From Vishniacozyma victoriae (taxonomy: Eukaryota > Basidiomycota > Tremellomycetes > Tremellales > Bulleribasidiaceae): a stretch of 64,000 bases of DNA. This document shows positions 36,952 to 47,156 of this stretch, in pieces (position 1 is the first letter of the stretch; the number at the start of each line of letters is the position of its first letter). The notes under the pieces were generated by a model that ran no database searches, had not been told where the DNA came from, and worked only from the letters and a program-made list of their open reading frames with translations. Made by a program: the position numbers and the translations under genes. The stretch is from positions 496,001 to 560,000 of the forward strand of contig JADPYG010000001.1 of assembly GCA_017654735.1 (NCBI GenBank). Direction: 5' to 3'.

Positions 36952-37811
36952 CGAGTAGACTGGGTATAAGTGATAAAGTCAAGGTAAGGCGGAGAAGTGG
37001 GGGTAGATCTCGACTGATCAGGTTCTTATATCCACCCTTCTCAGGGATCCAAGCGAAGCTTTCAGAATTGCTACGCCGTGAGGCCGCAGACCCCATCTTC
37101 GAAGGTGGCGTATTCGCAACAAGGTCCCGATCACAGGCGGAAAGGGGTGAGGATGACAAAGGGCGAAGATTGACTGTCTTCAAAGCAAGACAAGAAAAGC
37201 AAATCAAGGCACGAATAAGAATCCACACAGATGATCCTGCCCAATCTGGTGGATGAAGGGTAGAGGAATGCGCTTTGGCTTCTTAAGTGTCGGGTTCGGT
37301 GTACCTAAAGGCTGCCGAAATGTCTATTCTGGGAGTGAGCCGTCGATCGCGATGCTCCACATTCTGCTAACAATCAATCCCCGAAAAGAGGCTCAACGTC
37401 CTAGGGTCCCGGTCATCCCGGTCATCCGGCCCCTTTCGAGATGTCGACGGCAAGAAATTCCAACGACGGCCGGGAGGTGTGTATGTTTGTCGGTAGTCTC
37501 CGCAAGTATGGGATCGTTTGGCTGGGGTCTTGAAGGTCCAACCTTTGTGCCAGTATCGCAAAGAGTTTACGGAGGATGGACACCAGACGACAAGAGTCTC
37601 GCAACCTCACCCGCTTATTCGGTCCCACCACCAAGTCACGTTCCTCTGAACAGTACGTCAGCATGAAGTCGCACTGCAGAGTTGTAGAGGACTGTATCTT
37701 TGCATAATTTGTCAATCTACCTGCCACCGCCATAACCCATAACATGACCCTCGTGCTCGACTAGTATACCTTTGGGACCGATGACACACCATTGAACCAC
37801 ATTCGATCCCT
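36952..37811. promoter_or_regulatory. Intergenic region between array genes C and D
   Basis: About 860 bases. It contains ccccgaaaagaggc at 37379-37392 and a tandem cccggtcatcccggtcatcc at about 37409-37433, related to elements upstream of A and D. No supported gene; open stretches on both strands at 37253-37745 have no family resemblance. Confidence 0.5.
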
Positions 37812-39364
37812 TCATACAGCCGTAGGCTGCCTACCGACAGATGTCAGAGGTAGCTGCCAATCGCTGTTCGTAGCGTTGTACTCTCCCATGGCAATACTGT
37901 GACTTTCGGATTCCTGTTCTATCAGCTGGGACTGCTTGCGAGATGGTCGACAATACTTACATTATCAGTCTTCGAGTCTTGACCTTTTCGTCGGACCTGA
38001 TTTATCAGTTTCCTTTCATATCAGGATATTCTGTTCACTGACCAGAGCCTCGGTAGACATGTGATTTGCGACTTTGGATCGCTGGAGGGATAGTCGGTAG
38101 TTGAGTACCGCTGAAGGTGAGCTCTACATTTCCGTGAACGTATGCGGGTGGACATACCCATGAGCATAACAGCTGGGATCTTGCCCTGACAAATACTACC
38201 AATCAGCCGAGCTCTCTACGACGGCCTACGGGCTCACATGTACATAAACGCCATGAAAGTAGAGTTGTTGATACTGTATTGGATCGACATGGTGATAGCC
38301 GCTAGGGTAGGGAGTAATTGTGTTTCGACGGTATAGCTGTCCATCAGCCTCCGCATCGCTCGGTAAGAAGTCTCAAGACAAGGAAGAAAGCAAACGCACA
38401 TGATGATCCGCTTGATCAAATAATCGGTGTGGCTCCAACCGGTCTTGGATTTCCATAGCCCAAAGGCGATACCAATGGTCAAGATGGCGTCAATGACCAC
38501 GGTACAGTAGAACTGGCGATTAGCTGCTGTACGGTTTAAGGATCGAAGGACGTACGTAGGTGTACATGTAAGGTCGGATGACCTACAGATCAGCATTTCC
38601 CAACTCGACAAATGGACAGCTTACGATAGCAGCATTGAAATCGGTAGATCCGGCTGCGACTTTCCTTGCTATAATCATACCCCATGATCCGAGCCTGTAG
38701 GTCTTAGTCAGCCACGATAGATATGGAGATAAGGAAACTCACATGAAAGGGATAGTAACTGCTAAGAGCAACTTGCTGTTCCCATTGAGCCTGTATGCCC
38801 TATCGAGATTGCATATCTGACAAGAGGCAATTGCGACCTGATCCATGATAGGTAACCAGGAGAACCCTGATCATCAGCGTCGCGTCCCAATCAGATGTCC
38901 AGAGGTTGGAAGTGATGAGATCCAAAGACGTACAGGTGTTATCCACAAATTGAGCGAATTTGCCGTAATGAACCACAAACAATTGGTAGAACCAGATCAT
39001 GCAGAACATAGTCGAGGCGAACGAGAAGAAAGTCACCAACCACTTTATCATCAACATTGCATCATGATAAGACGGAGGATGCTTACCACAACGACCCTAA
39101 TGAGAGGCTTCTCCTTCTTGGTCCAGGACGCCCAGTGCCATACCTGCGACAGGAGAATGCCGAGCATCATCAAGTTGAAGACATAGCTAATCGTCAGCTA
39201 CTGTATCGGAATGAGAAATATAGGACATACCCCATAACATAAGGACCGAGACCACCGCTGATATCCGCGATGAATAGTTTTCGAATCCCAGCTTCTTTGA
39301 ACATGGCGATTTGTTCAGGACTGGGTCTGGCGCCAGCACCAGCTCCGGAAGGTGGACCGCTCAT
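37812..39364 (-). CDS. Seven-helix membrane protein, array member D (DUF6534-like)
   Basis: Start MSGPPSGAGAGARPSPEQIA, then KEAGIRKLFIADISGGLGPY. Helices: NLMMLGILLSQVWHWASW; WLVTFFSFASTMFCMIWFYQ; DQVAIASCQICNLDRAYRLN; VVIDAILTIGIAFGLWKSKT; LIKRIIM; YTVETQLLPTLAAITMSIQY; CQGKIPAVMLMAVLNYRLSL. After MSTEAL come VRRKGQDSKTDN and the tail ESHSIAMGEYNATNSDWQLP then LTSVGRQPTAV-stop. It groups with member C by its tail. All helices and conserved loops are intact. Upstream carries ccccgaaaaggggg at 39622-39635, about 260 bases before the start. Function unknown; alternatives are a receptor-like or transporter-like role. Confidence 0.85.
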
Positions 39365-39978
39365 TGTATTGGATAAAGCAGGTAGGTAAAGTTCCAAGTC
39401 GAGGATCAAAGAGTTGAGGAGTGTATTGAGGTAAGGGGAGGTCGCGATAGACAAGCCTCTTATACTTAGTCGGTGACTTTCAAAATGATACCGAGACCAA
39501 GACTCGTTCAATCGAAGACCAGGTATTCGGCGTGAGAAACAAAACATCTGAGATACAGACAATCCGACACTCGCACAGACCACGGACAGACAGATGTACC
39601 CCTTCTGCCGAATCGATTGATCCCCGAAAAGGGGGTCATCTTGGTTGAAAGGCCTTTTGTTTTGATAATTTGCGTCCGGTGCGAATTCGATATTCCCGGG
39701 TTCGAAATGAAAGATTGATCTCCGCTGAAGGGATTGATGAGAAGGTGGCGTTATTGTAGTGTATGCCAAGTCACGGAGAAGTTGAATTAGGTTAAGTGAG
39801 TATGAGCACGTCCTGTCAGCACCAAAATTGGGAATTCCGTGGGGAGAAGAGTGGCTTGAATTGAGTGTGTGTGTCCAAAGGCACCGGCCATCCCATACAA
39901 ACCAAACTCCTAGCACCACACATACATGCCAAGATGTCGACCAAAACAAGCAGACAGGCTTTCTGTCATCCAGGCGAG
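39365..39978. promoter_or_regulatory. Intergenic region between array genes D and E
   Basis: About 614 bases. It contains ccccgaaaaggggg (39622-39635) and GGCACCGGCCATCCC (39880-39894), the latter identical to 32667-32681. An open minus-strand frame continues upstream of the D start to 39949 without looking like protein; it is 5' UTR and promoter. Confidence 0.5.
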
Positions 39979-41393
39979 TTACATCGCAGCCAACTTTCCG
40001 TCAATCGTAGTCCACTGTCCGTCGTTTTCCGAAGCAGCTTTGTATCTTCCGAATGGTTGTTCCTGCAACGGAATATCGTTCAACTGATCATACTGTCTAT
40101 CAGCTTTCCTGACCTCGATACCTCAAACCATTTAGCTTACAGGAAGTTTGGAGGCGGTATCATTGAAAGACTCCACGTTGACAAGACCCGCACTTGATGA
40201 TAGGACATGGGTTGTAGGACTCTCTTTTTGCAATTCGAATCGGAAGTTCAGGACAGCTAATTGTCAGCTCATATCCTGCAACCACGGCATATAAACAAGG
40301 CTTACCCATGAACATGACCGCCGGAATCTTCGAGTTAGTGATCCTACTTTGTCAGCTACCGTCCACCCGGACCAACTTGACACGTACATGTAAAGGAACA
40401 CCATGGTCGTCTTGCTATTGGTCGCGAATTGTACGGCAGTAGCGGTCGCGGCAATTGCTGCGGGAAGTTGACTCTTGATCGTGAATCTGTTCATCAGTCC
40501 ATGCTCAGGTAGATCAAGCTAAGCTTGACTCACACCAAAACCCGAGCCAGGAGATTATCGGTATCCTTCCAACCAGTCTTCGCTTTCCAAAGTCCATAAG
40601 CAATACTGAGGGTCAAAAGGACATCGGTGACTACATTGGTGGCTAGCTGAGCGATCAGCGATATACATTGACATGTTGTCGACTTACACAGGCTTGCGGA
40701 GGGGGCTGGATTAGTTGGGTGACGTTGAATTCGGGATTCTTCTGGATTGAGGTTGCGATCTTGCGAGCCATGATGAGACCGGCAGTAGCTAGCCTATATC
40801 GTTAGTGATTCTCTCGAGCGGTGCCTTGTGGAGAAGACACTCACATGAATGGCGTAATGAGGATGAGCACGATAACTTTCCGCCCGTTGAGCCGATACGA
40901 TCGCTCCAAATTGAAAACCTGACAAGCAAAGACAACCGTCTCGTCAATGAGAGGGAGCCATGAAAAGACTGTCATCAGCAAGCTGCAGTAGCAGTGCAGT
41001 ATAAGGGGGACCTACCGGAACTATCGGTGAATTGGATGAATGTGCCGTAATGGGCGACAAAGAGGTTCCATTCCCAGACGATGACGAAAATGCTGGAAAC
41101 GACAGAACCAAAGAGAACCCAGTACTGCTCATAAGCCCTCTGTAATGACTGAAGATAGGTGACAAAGACGTACGACGATGACACTGATGAATGGTCTTTC
41201 CTTGATGGTCCATGAACGCCAATGCCATACTTGGGCAAACAACACGCCTAAAAGAACCATATTGAAGACGTAGCTGCTTATCAGCTTTCTTGTACAGCAT
41301 AGGGAAGACTCACCCCATGATAAATGGACCAAGACCGGCACCGATATCTTTCACGTATCTTGACCTGATAGCTGCTTCAGTAGGACCGGGCAT
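39979..41393 (-). CDS. Seven-helix membrane protein, array member E (divergent)
   Basis: Shorter N-terminus MPGPTEAAIRSRYVKDIGAG, then GPFIMG. Helices: NMVLLGVLFAQVWHWRSW; WVLFGSVVSSIFVIVWEWNL; PLIDETVVFACQVFNLERSY; VIVLILITPFM; TNVVTDVLLTLSIAYGLWKA; a loop KTGWKDTDNLLARVL; IKSQLPAAIAATATAVQF; and SKIPAVMFMAVLNFRFEL. It lacks the CQGK before the last helix (NSK instead) and has a different tail: DIPLQEQPFGRYKAASENDG then QWTTIDGKLAAM-stop at 39979-39981. It shares the TDxL loop and D-I-P tail with member F, so E and F are the older branch. Upstream acccgaaaagagtgg lies at 41534-41548. Confidence 0.8.
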
Positions 41394-42080
41394 TTTGAAT
41401 ACGACAGTCGACGATTGTCGGAAGGGAAGAGGATGAAGCGAGAGTGAGTGTGATGAGAGATGAGATCAACAGTCGATAGGTACATACATATATAATCTCC
41501 ATCGTGAGTGCTCGATGATATTTCTAACATCGAACCCGAAAAGAGTGGCGGCTTGAGGTTGAGCTCGGATCTTGGATGATTAGATCGAGGCACCATCTTC
41601 GGAGGCGTTGTACCATGCTCCTCGTTAGAGGGCGAGAGTAGAGGGCAAGCTCCTTTCAGGCGTCTTCTAGGAACGATTGACGGGGTTTGGTAAATGTAAT
41701 CGAAGATCCCTAGTTCGGTATGGAGATGTTTAGAAGCGCCACTGTGTGCAATCTACTGCAATCTACTGCCATTAGCGTTAATTCTATCAAGAAAGGTATC
41801 CTTTGAGTATGACGAACCCCAATATTCGGGCGCTGCGCTCAGGGGTCGATCCATAAGTCGGAGAAGTCCAAACAGGCTTTCGGGGAGGCTTAATAGGTGT
41901 CCAAGAATAGCTTCAATGAATATTGTGTCGTGTCCGGATCGATCGGGTCCACCAAATGAAAAGGGGTCGTTATTTACGTCAATAGCTTCCAGCTCCGTTC
42001 AGATTGTCACGAGATGAATTGCTTGTGCATGCCTGAATCGGCGGACGTACTCAATCAATTGCCCCGATTATATCCCTACA
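41394..42080. other. Intergenic region between array genes E and F
   Basis: About 687 bases. A cccgaaaagag element is at 41535-41545, about 140 bases before the E start. A direct repeat caatctactgc occurs twice at about 41748-41770. No gene was seen. Confidence 0.45.
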
Positions 42081-43612
42081 TTACACTCGATTACTGAATC
42101 CCTCTTTACCCAGAATCGGCACTTGGGGTTGCCAATCCGTCCGATTATTCGTGGTATTCTTCTCGGTATTGAATCGAGTGATCATGGGAATATCATCCTG
42201 GTCCGCTCGCTGTCTTGTTAGGTATCATTCTTCGCATGGAGAGGGGGACTTACGAATCCTAATTGAGTGGTGGAGTCTTGACCGCCATTCCACTTATCCT
42301 AGTTGTCAGCTATGCTCAGAAGTGGTAAGGGAGGCAGCTCACCTCGGTCGTACTCAATTGATGCATACTCTGATCGCGTCTCAAGGAGAAACGGTAGTTC
42401 AGGACAGCTGAAATGTTAAGCTCAGCCTCAATCGAGAAGGAAATAGCTTACCCATAAAAGTGACAGCTGGGATCTTAGGATGACACAGCCTACTCATCAG
42501 CGCAGCACTTGTATGAATTGATGAGGACCTACATGAAGAAGAAATTGATGAATGAGTTGTAGCTAGTAGCATACTGAATCAACATCCCCAATGCCATGAT
42601 AGTAGGCATAAGTTGAGCTTCGCAACTGAAACTGTGACAGGTCAGCTCTCAACCCGTTACAGTTGAGGACAGACGAGCTTACATGATGATACGCTTGATC
42701 ATTGCGTCGGTGTCTTTCCATCCAGTCTTTGATCTCCAGAGACCGTACGCGATCATGCCGGTGAGGATGACATCGGCAAGCAAGATAGTGGAGAACTGAT
42801 TGTCAGCTGTGGTCACCGGTAGATGAGAATTACATACGTATGTGTAAAGGTATGGACGCATCATCTATCCTGTCAGCTGATTTCTAATTGGCAAAGACGA
42901 CTGCTTACCTTGGCGGCATCGCTATCGAAGATGATCTTCGTTTTGTCCACCTTGGTCCCGATCACAGCACCGGTAGCGACTAGCCTCATTCATTAGCGTC
43001 ACACATCGATCGTCAAGCTGACTCACATAGGCGGTAGAGCGATGGCAGGTACCCACCAACTCCTATTGAGCAGTCTAAAAGCTCTTTCCAGACTGAATAT
43101 CTGACAAGCGAGCAGAACAGCCTGGTCAACGATCGGCAGCCACTTGAACCCTGCTTATCAGCCACGCTTACACAGTCAAAGGAGGAACATACAGGAATTG
43201 TCGACGAATTGAGAGAATTGACCATAGTTGTCGACGAAGAGGTGCATAATCCAGTTGAAAATGAATATACTTATCCCTGTCGAGAAGGCCAAGACCCAGT
43301 ACTGCCTTGTCAATTACCTGCAATCGTGTAGTATCAAAGGCACTTACGACTAGAACACGTATGAAATTACGTTCTTTCGTTGACCATGTATACCAATGCC
43401 ATACTTGCGACAGCAGTACTCCTAGAAGTCCTAGATCGAAGGCATATCTGTCATCAGTAAGGCGCAAAAGTGCGGAGATAGACTGGCCCTAATATGAATG
43501 GCCCGAATCCCATTCCTAGATCGGAGACGAACGTTGTTCTGACCCCTGCTTCTTTCATTGCTGCGATCTGTTCGGCGCTGGGTGCTCCGACGCCCGCTGG
43601 TGGGCCACTCAT
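42081..43612 (-). CDS. Seven-helix membrane protein, array member F
   Basis: Start MSGPPAGVGAPSAEQIAAMK, then EAGVRTTFVSDLGMGFGPFI. Helices: DLGLLGVLLSQVWHWYTWST; a second helix with a lower conserved FNWIMHLFVDNYG; PIVDQAVLLACQIFSLERAF; VSARLQDDRDQ-type loops around TM4; SAILLADVILTGMIAYGLWR, followed by KTGWKDTDAMIKRIIM; and the last helix KIPAVTFMAVLNYRFSL. The tail is DKWNGGQDSTTQ, then RADQDDIPMITRFNTEKNTT and DWQPQVPILGKEGF-stop at 42081-42083. It keeps the S/D-I-P-M and DWQ elements of C and D. Loop and helix boundaries in the middle are approximate. Function unknown. Confidence 0.8.
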
Positions 43613-44555
43613 CCTGACGAGTAGCTTACTGTGTGAGAAGGGGGCGGTGTGATAGCGATGAATGGGATTGTGCGGCAATTACTGAGATGCGATAAGTAAC
43701 TTATTTGGGGGATAATGCTGATTGTGAGCGTATACGAATTTGAGTAGTGTATGACTGATAGTGAATATGAGCATGGGATCGACTTTCATAGCTATATGTA
43801 CCTTCATCGCCCCTTCACTAGTCCGGCCTCTTTCCTTTGTTTCACAACGTTCGTCAGCTTTATCTCGGGGCCTAACCTAAATTCTATCGGATCATTGGAA
43901 GCCATAAAAGGACGGTACCCATACGAAAATGACAGGTTACGCTCTCTGTGCCTAAATGCCTCCGATAAAACAGGGAACAATTTTCCCCTTTCACTACCAG
44001 CGGAAAAACGACGATCAGTGGATGAAGGGTGATTGATTGAGGAAAGGGATATCCTTCACTTCTTTAGTCGGGAGCTTTGCCTTGACTCTCGGTAGCTTTA
44101 TGAAATTATTAGCGCTTACGGGTTACTCGGCGCTAGGGTGAAAAGGAGTATTTCGTTTGTCTTTGTGTCCTTTGGTTTGTGTGTGGAATAGGGATTGAAG
44201 GATGATGTGTTTCGTGTGCTTGGCAACTGGGAAGTGGGAAGACATAGGCGCGTCATGTCAGCTGGAATAGCCTACACGCCTATGACTCAGGGTCCCGGGA
44301 AAGAAATCAGTCGCGTTGAACGATGGAAGAGGTATATCATTTTATGATTCACCTTCCATTCCCTGCATTCCTCATATCTCATATAACTTATTACGCCAAC
44401 AATTACTCAGCCACCAGCTTCGTCAGCGATAACACGTTCAATCGTCACCATCTACAATCAACTTGCCACCCAAGACAATCACCACCTTCCATTATAATCG
44501 TCAAAACGAGGATACTAAAACTTCAACCCCCTTTGATCATATCACTACACTCGTA
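43613..44555. other. Intergenic region between array gene F and second Spo12-like gene
   Basis: About 940 bases between divergent starts. Open stretches at 43751-44032 and 44323-44556 have no resemblance to known proteins. The last 90 bases before 44556 are A/C-rich leader. No repeat or transposon remnant was seen. Confidence 0.45.
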
Positions 44556-45090
44556 ATGTCCAACACATCTACACCCGCCAAAGCTGGCCCTGCCTCGCCT
44601 ACCATCACACCCCTACATGATCCTGCTCATCAGGCAAAGGTCATCAAGCCAGCTCCTTTGGGTACATCAAATCGTGAGTCACTCAACCCTCTTTGCCCAT
44701 CATTGTTTTTCACACGTAATTGGAAATGTCTAATCCAAGCAGAGAACGCTTATATTGTACCAGGACAGGATACTACCGGAGCCGCTGGACTAGGTGTGAA
44801 GGCTCTACTAGCCAAAAAGATGGCTAAAGCAAAGTAAGCTAGAGAAATCGTGTGAGACAACGGGAACAAGCTGACAGAACAGCAAACCCACGATCTCACC
44901 AACTGATCAACTTCAATCTCCTTGTACCGCAAAGCTCAGCTCTGCCAAACAAAAGCATTTCGCACCGTGAGTCTATCGACAACTCCCACGTGCTTGAGCT
45001 GACGGATGTAGGAACAAATCAATCAAGCCTGCATCGTTGTCCCAATCGTTTGTGGCTATGCGAGATAGTGCCAGCAAGGACAGCAGCTAG
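44556..45090 (+). CDS. Spo12-family protein (copy 2)
   Basis: Small protein of about 125 residues in four exons, starting MSNTSTPAKAGPASPTITPL. Exon 2 is ENAYIVPGQDTTGAAGLG-like and ends KKMAKAK. Exon 3 carries the Spo12 core SPTDQLQSPCTAKLSSAKQ followed by KHFA. Exon 4 is NKSIKPASLSQSFVAMRDSA then SKDSS-stop. The core is very close to copy 1 at 25800-26300, including both Ser-Pro sites and the C-A/T-A-K-L-S-S block. Copy 2 has a Thr/Pro-rich N-terminus with a further possible Cdk site (SPTITP). Likely role in mitotic exit or meiosis by family. The two copies lie in opposite orientation on either side of the seven-helix array. Confidence 0.82.
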
Positions 45091-45320
45091 ATACATGTTG
45101 ACGATTCTGGTAAGTTTGTTCTCCTCTGATTCAATGTCAATGCTGATCTGCAGTTCCTTTTCCTTTGACGACCTTCTCTGCCGTTTCCGCTTGTTTACGA
45201 CCCCACATCCCAGCTCGACGCCGATGTCTCTTTCTCCATATCGAATCTTGATTCTCATAACCCGTACATTAATTGTTGGTAAATCGCTATGCATCATATA
45301 CGAATAGCTGCTTCTTTGGC

Positions 45321-45349
45321 TTTCTACTTCTACTTCTACTTCTACTTCC
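45321..45349. repeat. Short TTCTAC microsatellite
   Basis: Four to five tandem copies of the hexamer ttctac (tttctacttctacttctact...) just downstream of the dienelactone hydrolase stop, in its 3' UTR. Probably replication slippage. Confidence 0.8.
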
Positions 45350-45363
45350 AATGCAAATGCCAT

Positions 45364-46362
45364 CTAAAGGTGCTTGTTGAAGAAGTTGACCATGTCCTGG
45401 TAAGCCTCGGTGTACTCCTTCTTTCCCTCCTCGGTCTTGAGCTGTATTATAAGCACCCCGTTGAGAAACGGATAGGACGACTTACGTCACCTCGAGCAGC
45501 GGTCCATCCGTGAGCAGAAGAGGGGTATGGCTTAAGCTCGTTTTTTCCTGGGTTCTTGGCCTCTACAGCCTCGTAGATCTTCTTGATCTGATGTGTAAGC
45601 CACGACCATCAGGGGTGGCTTGATAGACTTACCACATCCATGTCCTCTCCAGAGGAAGGCATCAAGAGGATAGGAGCCTTGATCCTCTCTCCATCAAACT
45701 CCTCGGCAAAGCTATTGATCAGCTGGTGTCGAGCGTGCAGACGACATAGCTCACGAAGGGTGAGGAGTAGCAATAGCATCCAAGGTCTCCCGGGCGTGGT
45801 CGGCAGTTACGGCGACTTTGTATCCCCAACAATATCCAACAGCTCCAACCTTCTTGTACTTCTTCTCCTCCTTGAGTAGCTTCAACCACTCTCCAGCGGG
45901 TTTAGCTTGGGTGTGGACTGCTCCTGGGAATCCGGCAAAGTAGTCATTTCTCTTCTTGTTGCCCCTGATGATTAGCTTTCTATCGAAAGGTACAAGTGTG
46001 ACTCACTCTTCGGAACCGGAGAACATGTCTGCGGTGGCATATTCGCCCTTTAGGAAATCTGGCATGTAAACCCTGGCTCCAGTCGAGGAGAGGAGGTCGG
46101 CACCTGATATCAGCTACAAGTCCATTGTCAGAAAGTTTAACACACCCTGCAAGATCTGAGGACTGAATCCAAAGATATCATAGATAACCACGATGGCCTT
46201 ATCAGAGTCCTCGGGACCAGTGACATAGGTCTTGTATCCGTTGATCTTCTCATAAGATCCCTTGGGCGAATACTCGGCCTCGACGGGTGGGAGTTTACAG
46301 CATGCTCAATCTGTCAGCTTGGGTTCGTGCTAGATTGGAGTGGATTGCTTACCGGACGACAT
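45364..46362 (-). CDS. Dienelactone hydrolase family protein
   Basis: Cytosolic alpha/beta hydrolase of about 250 residues in six exons. Exon 1 is MSSA (partial codon) and continues CCKLPPVEAEYSPKGSYEKI. Family segments: VIYDIFGFSPQILQGADLLS, MPDFLKGEY, the nucleophile elbow VGAVGYCWGYKVAV (Cys as nucleophile) and a C-terminal SSAHGWTAARGD with the catalytic His. The acid residue is expected near SSGEDMDVV. The protein ends MVNFFNKHL-stop at 45364-45366. Fungal members of this group are of unknown substrate; some are hydrolases of cyclic lactones or esters. A CCGAAAAG element lies at 46476-46483, 114 bases upstream of the start. The start uses the short exon ATGTCGTCCG at 46362. Confidence 0.88.
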
Positions 46363-47156
46363 TTTTCGTTGTGTTGTGTTGTTTGTGTAAAGATGCAAAA
46401 TGAGGAGTGGAGTGGAGTAGCCTGTCCTTGTCCTTAATTATCGGAATAGTCTATTCTTGCTCGCTTCATCAAATGCCGAAAAGTGGAGGTTACCTCGGCT
46501 TCGGCCTTGGTGACGTCTTTTAATAAAGGGACGTGCACGTGGTTTACAGTCTGTGCGTGAAGTCGTTTCTCTTCAGGAACAAACGCACACATCAATCTAA
46601 ACTAGAACACACACACATAATAATCAAGAGAAGCGAAGAGGAGGAAAAAACGCCCCAAGCCCCACTGGAACCCTCTTTTATTGTCCGATATGATTACAAC
46701 GCCCACACTCACATGCATCCTTATCATATCTCCAATCCACATCTCGGTCTCAGACCCAAAGGTCCCCCCTGTAACAAGATTGATTGCATGTCCGAAAAGG
46801 AAAAGGAAAGGGATCCGAAATGATAATTGGGGTTCACACATTCCTAATACGGATTTACTCCAATCCCATACAGAGTACTTGGTATGGAAGGCAGGCCTTG
46901 CCAATTCACAATCAGAAGCTTGAAGGATACCTTTCAGAACCAAAGGATTGCCGATCGTGGCTTGAAGGCAGGGGTAAGATTTTGGGATATAACACTTTCA
47001 TCCGAGCGCTGATCTTCATCTTTCTTACTCACTGCCTTTCTACTCCTCACTTCATCTCTTGTTTCGATATCGATATCGCTTTGAAGTCTTTGTATCTCAA
47101 CTCCGACATCGACTTACTTCTAGACTCGTAACCGAGACTTCATCACATACTCCATC
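46363..47156. promoter_or_regulatory. Divergent region, dienelactone hydrolase / seven-helix gene G
   Basis: About 794 bases between divergent starts. CCGAAAAG occurs at 46476-46483 and again in tccgaaaagg at 46791-46800, so one copy sits near each gene. Simple patches include cacacacac (about 46609-46617) and gatatcgatatcgc (about 47066-47079). No gene was recognised. Confidence 0.5.

Noticed and set aside
39690..39730. cccgggttcgaaat as a tRNA T-loop
   Set aside because: No matching acceptor, D-loop or anticodon arm could be folded around it. No tRNA or rRNA gene was found in the window.
39365..39949. Long open frame extending upstream of array member D
   Set aside because: The extension does not align with other members, whose N-termini begin close to MSGPP, so it is 5' UTR and promoter.
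30707..43612. Array genes as microbial rhodopsins or Pth11/CFEM-type receptors
   Set aside because: No retinal-binding Lys motif in the last helix and no CFEM cysteine pattern at the N-terminus.
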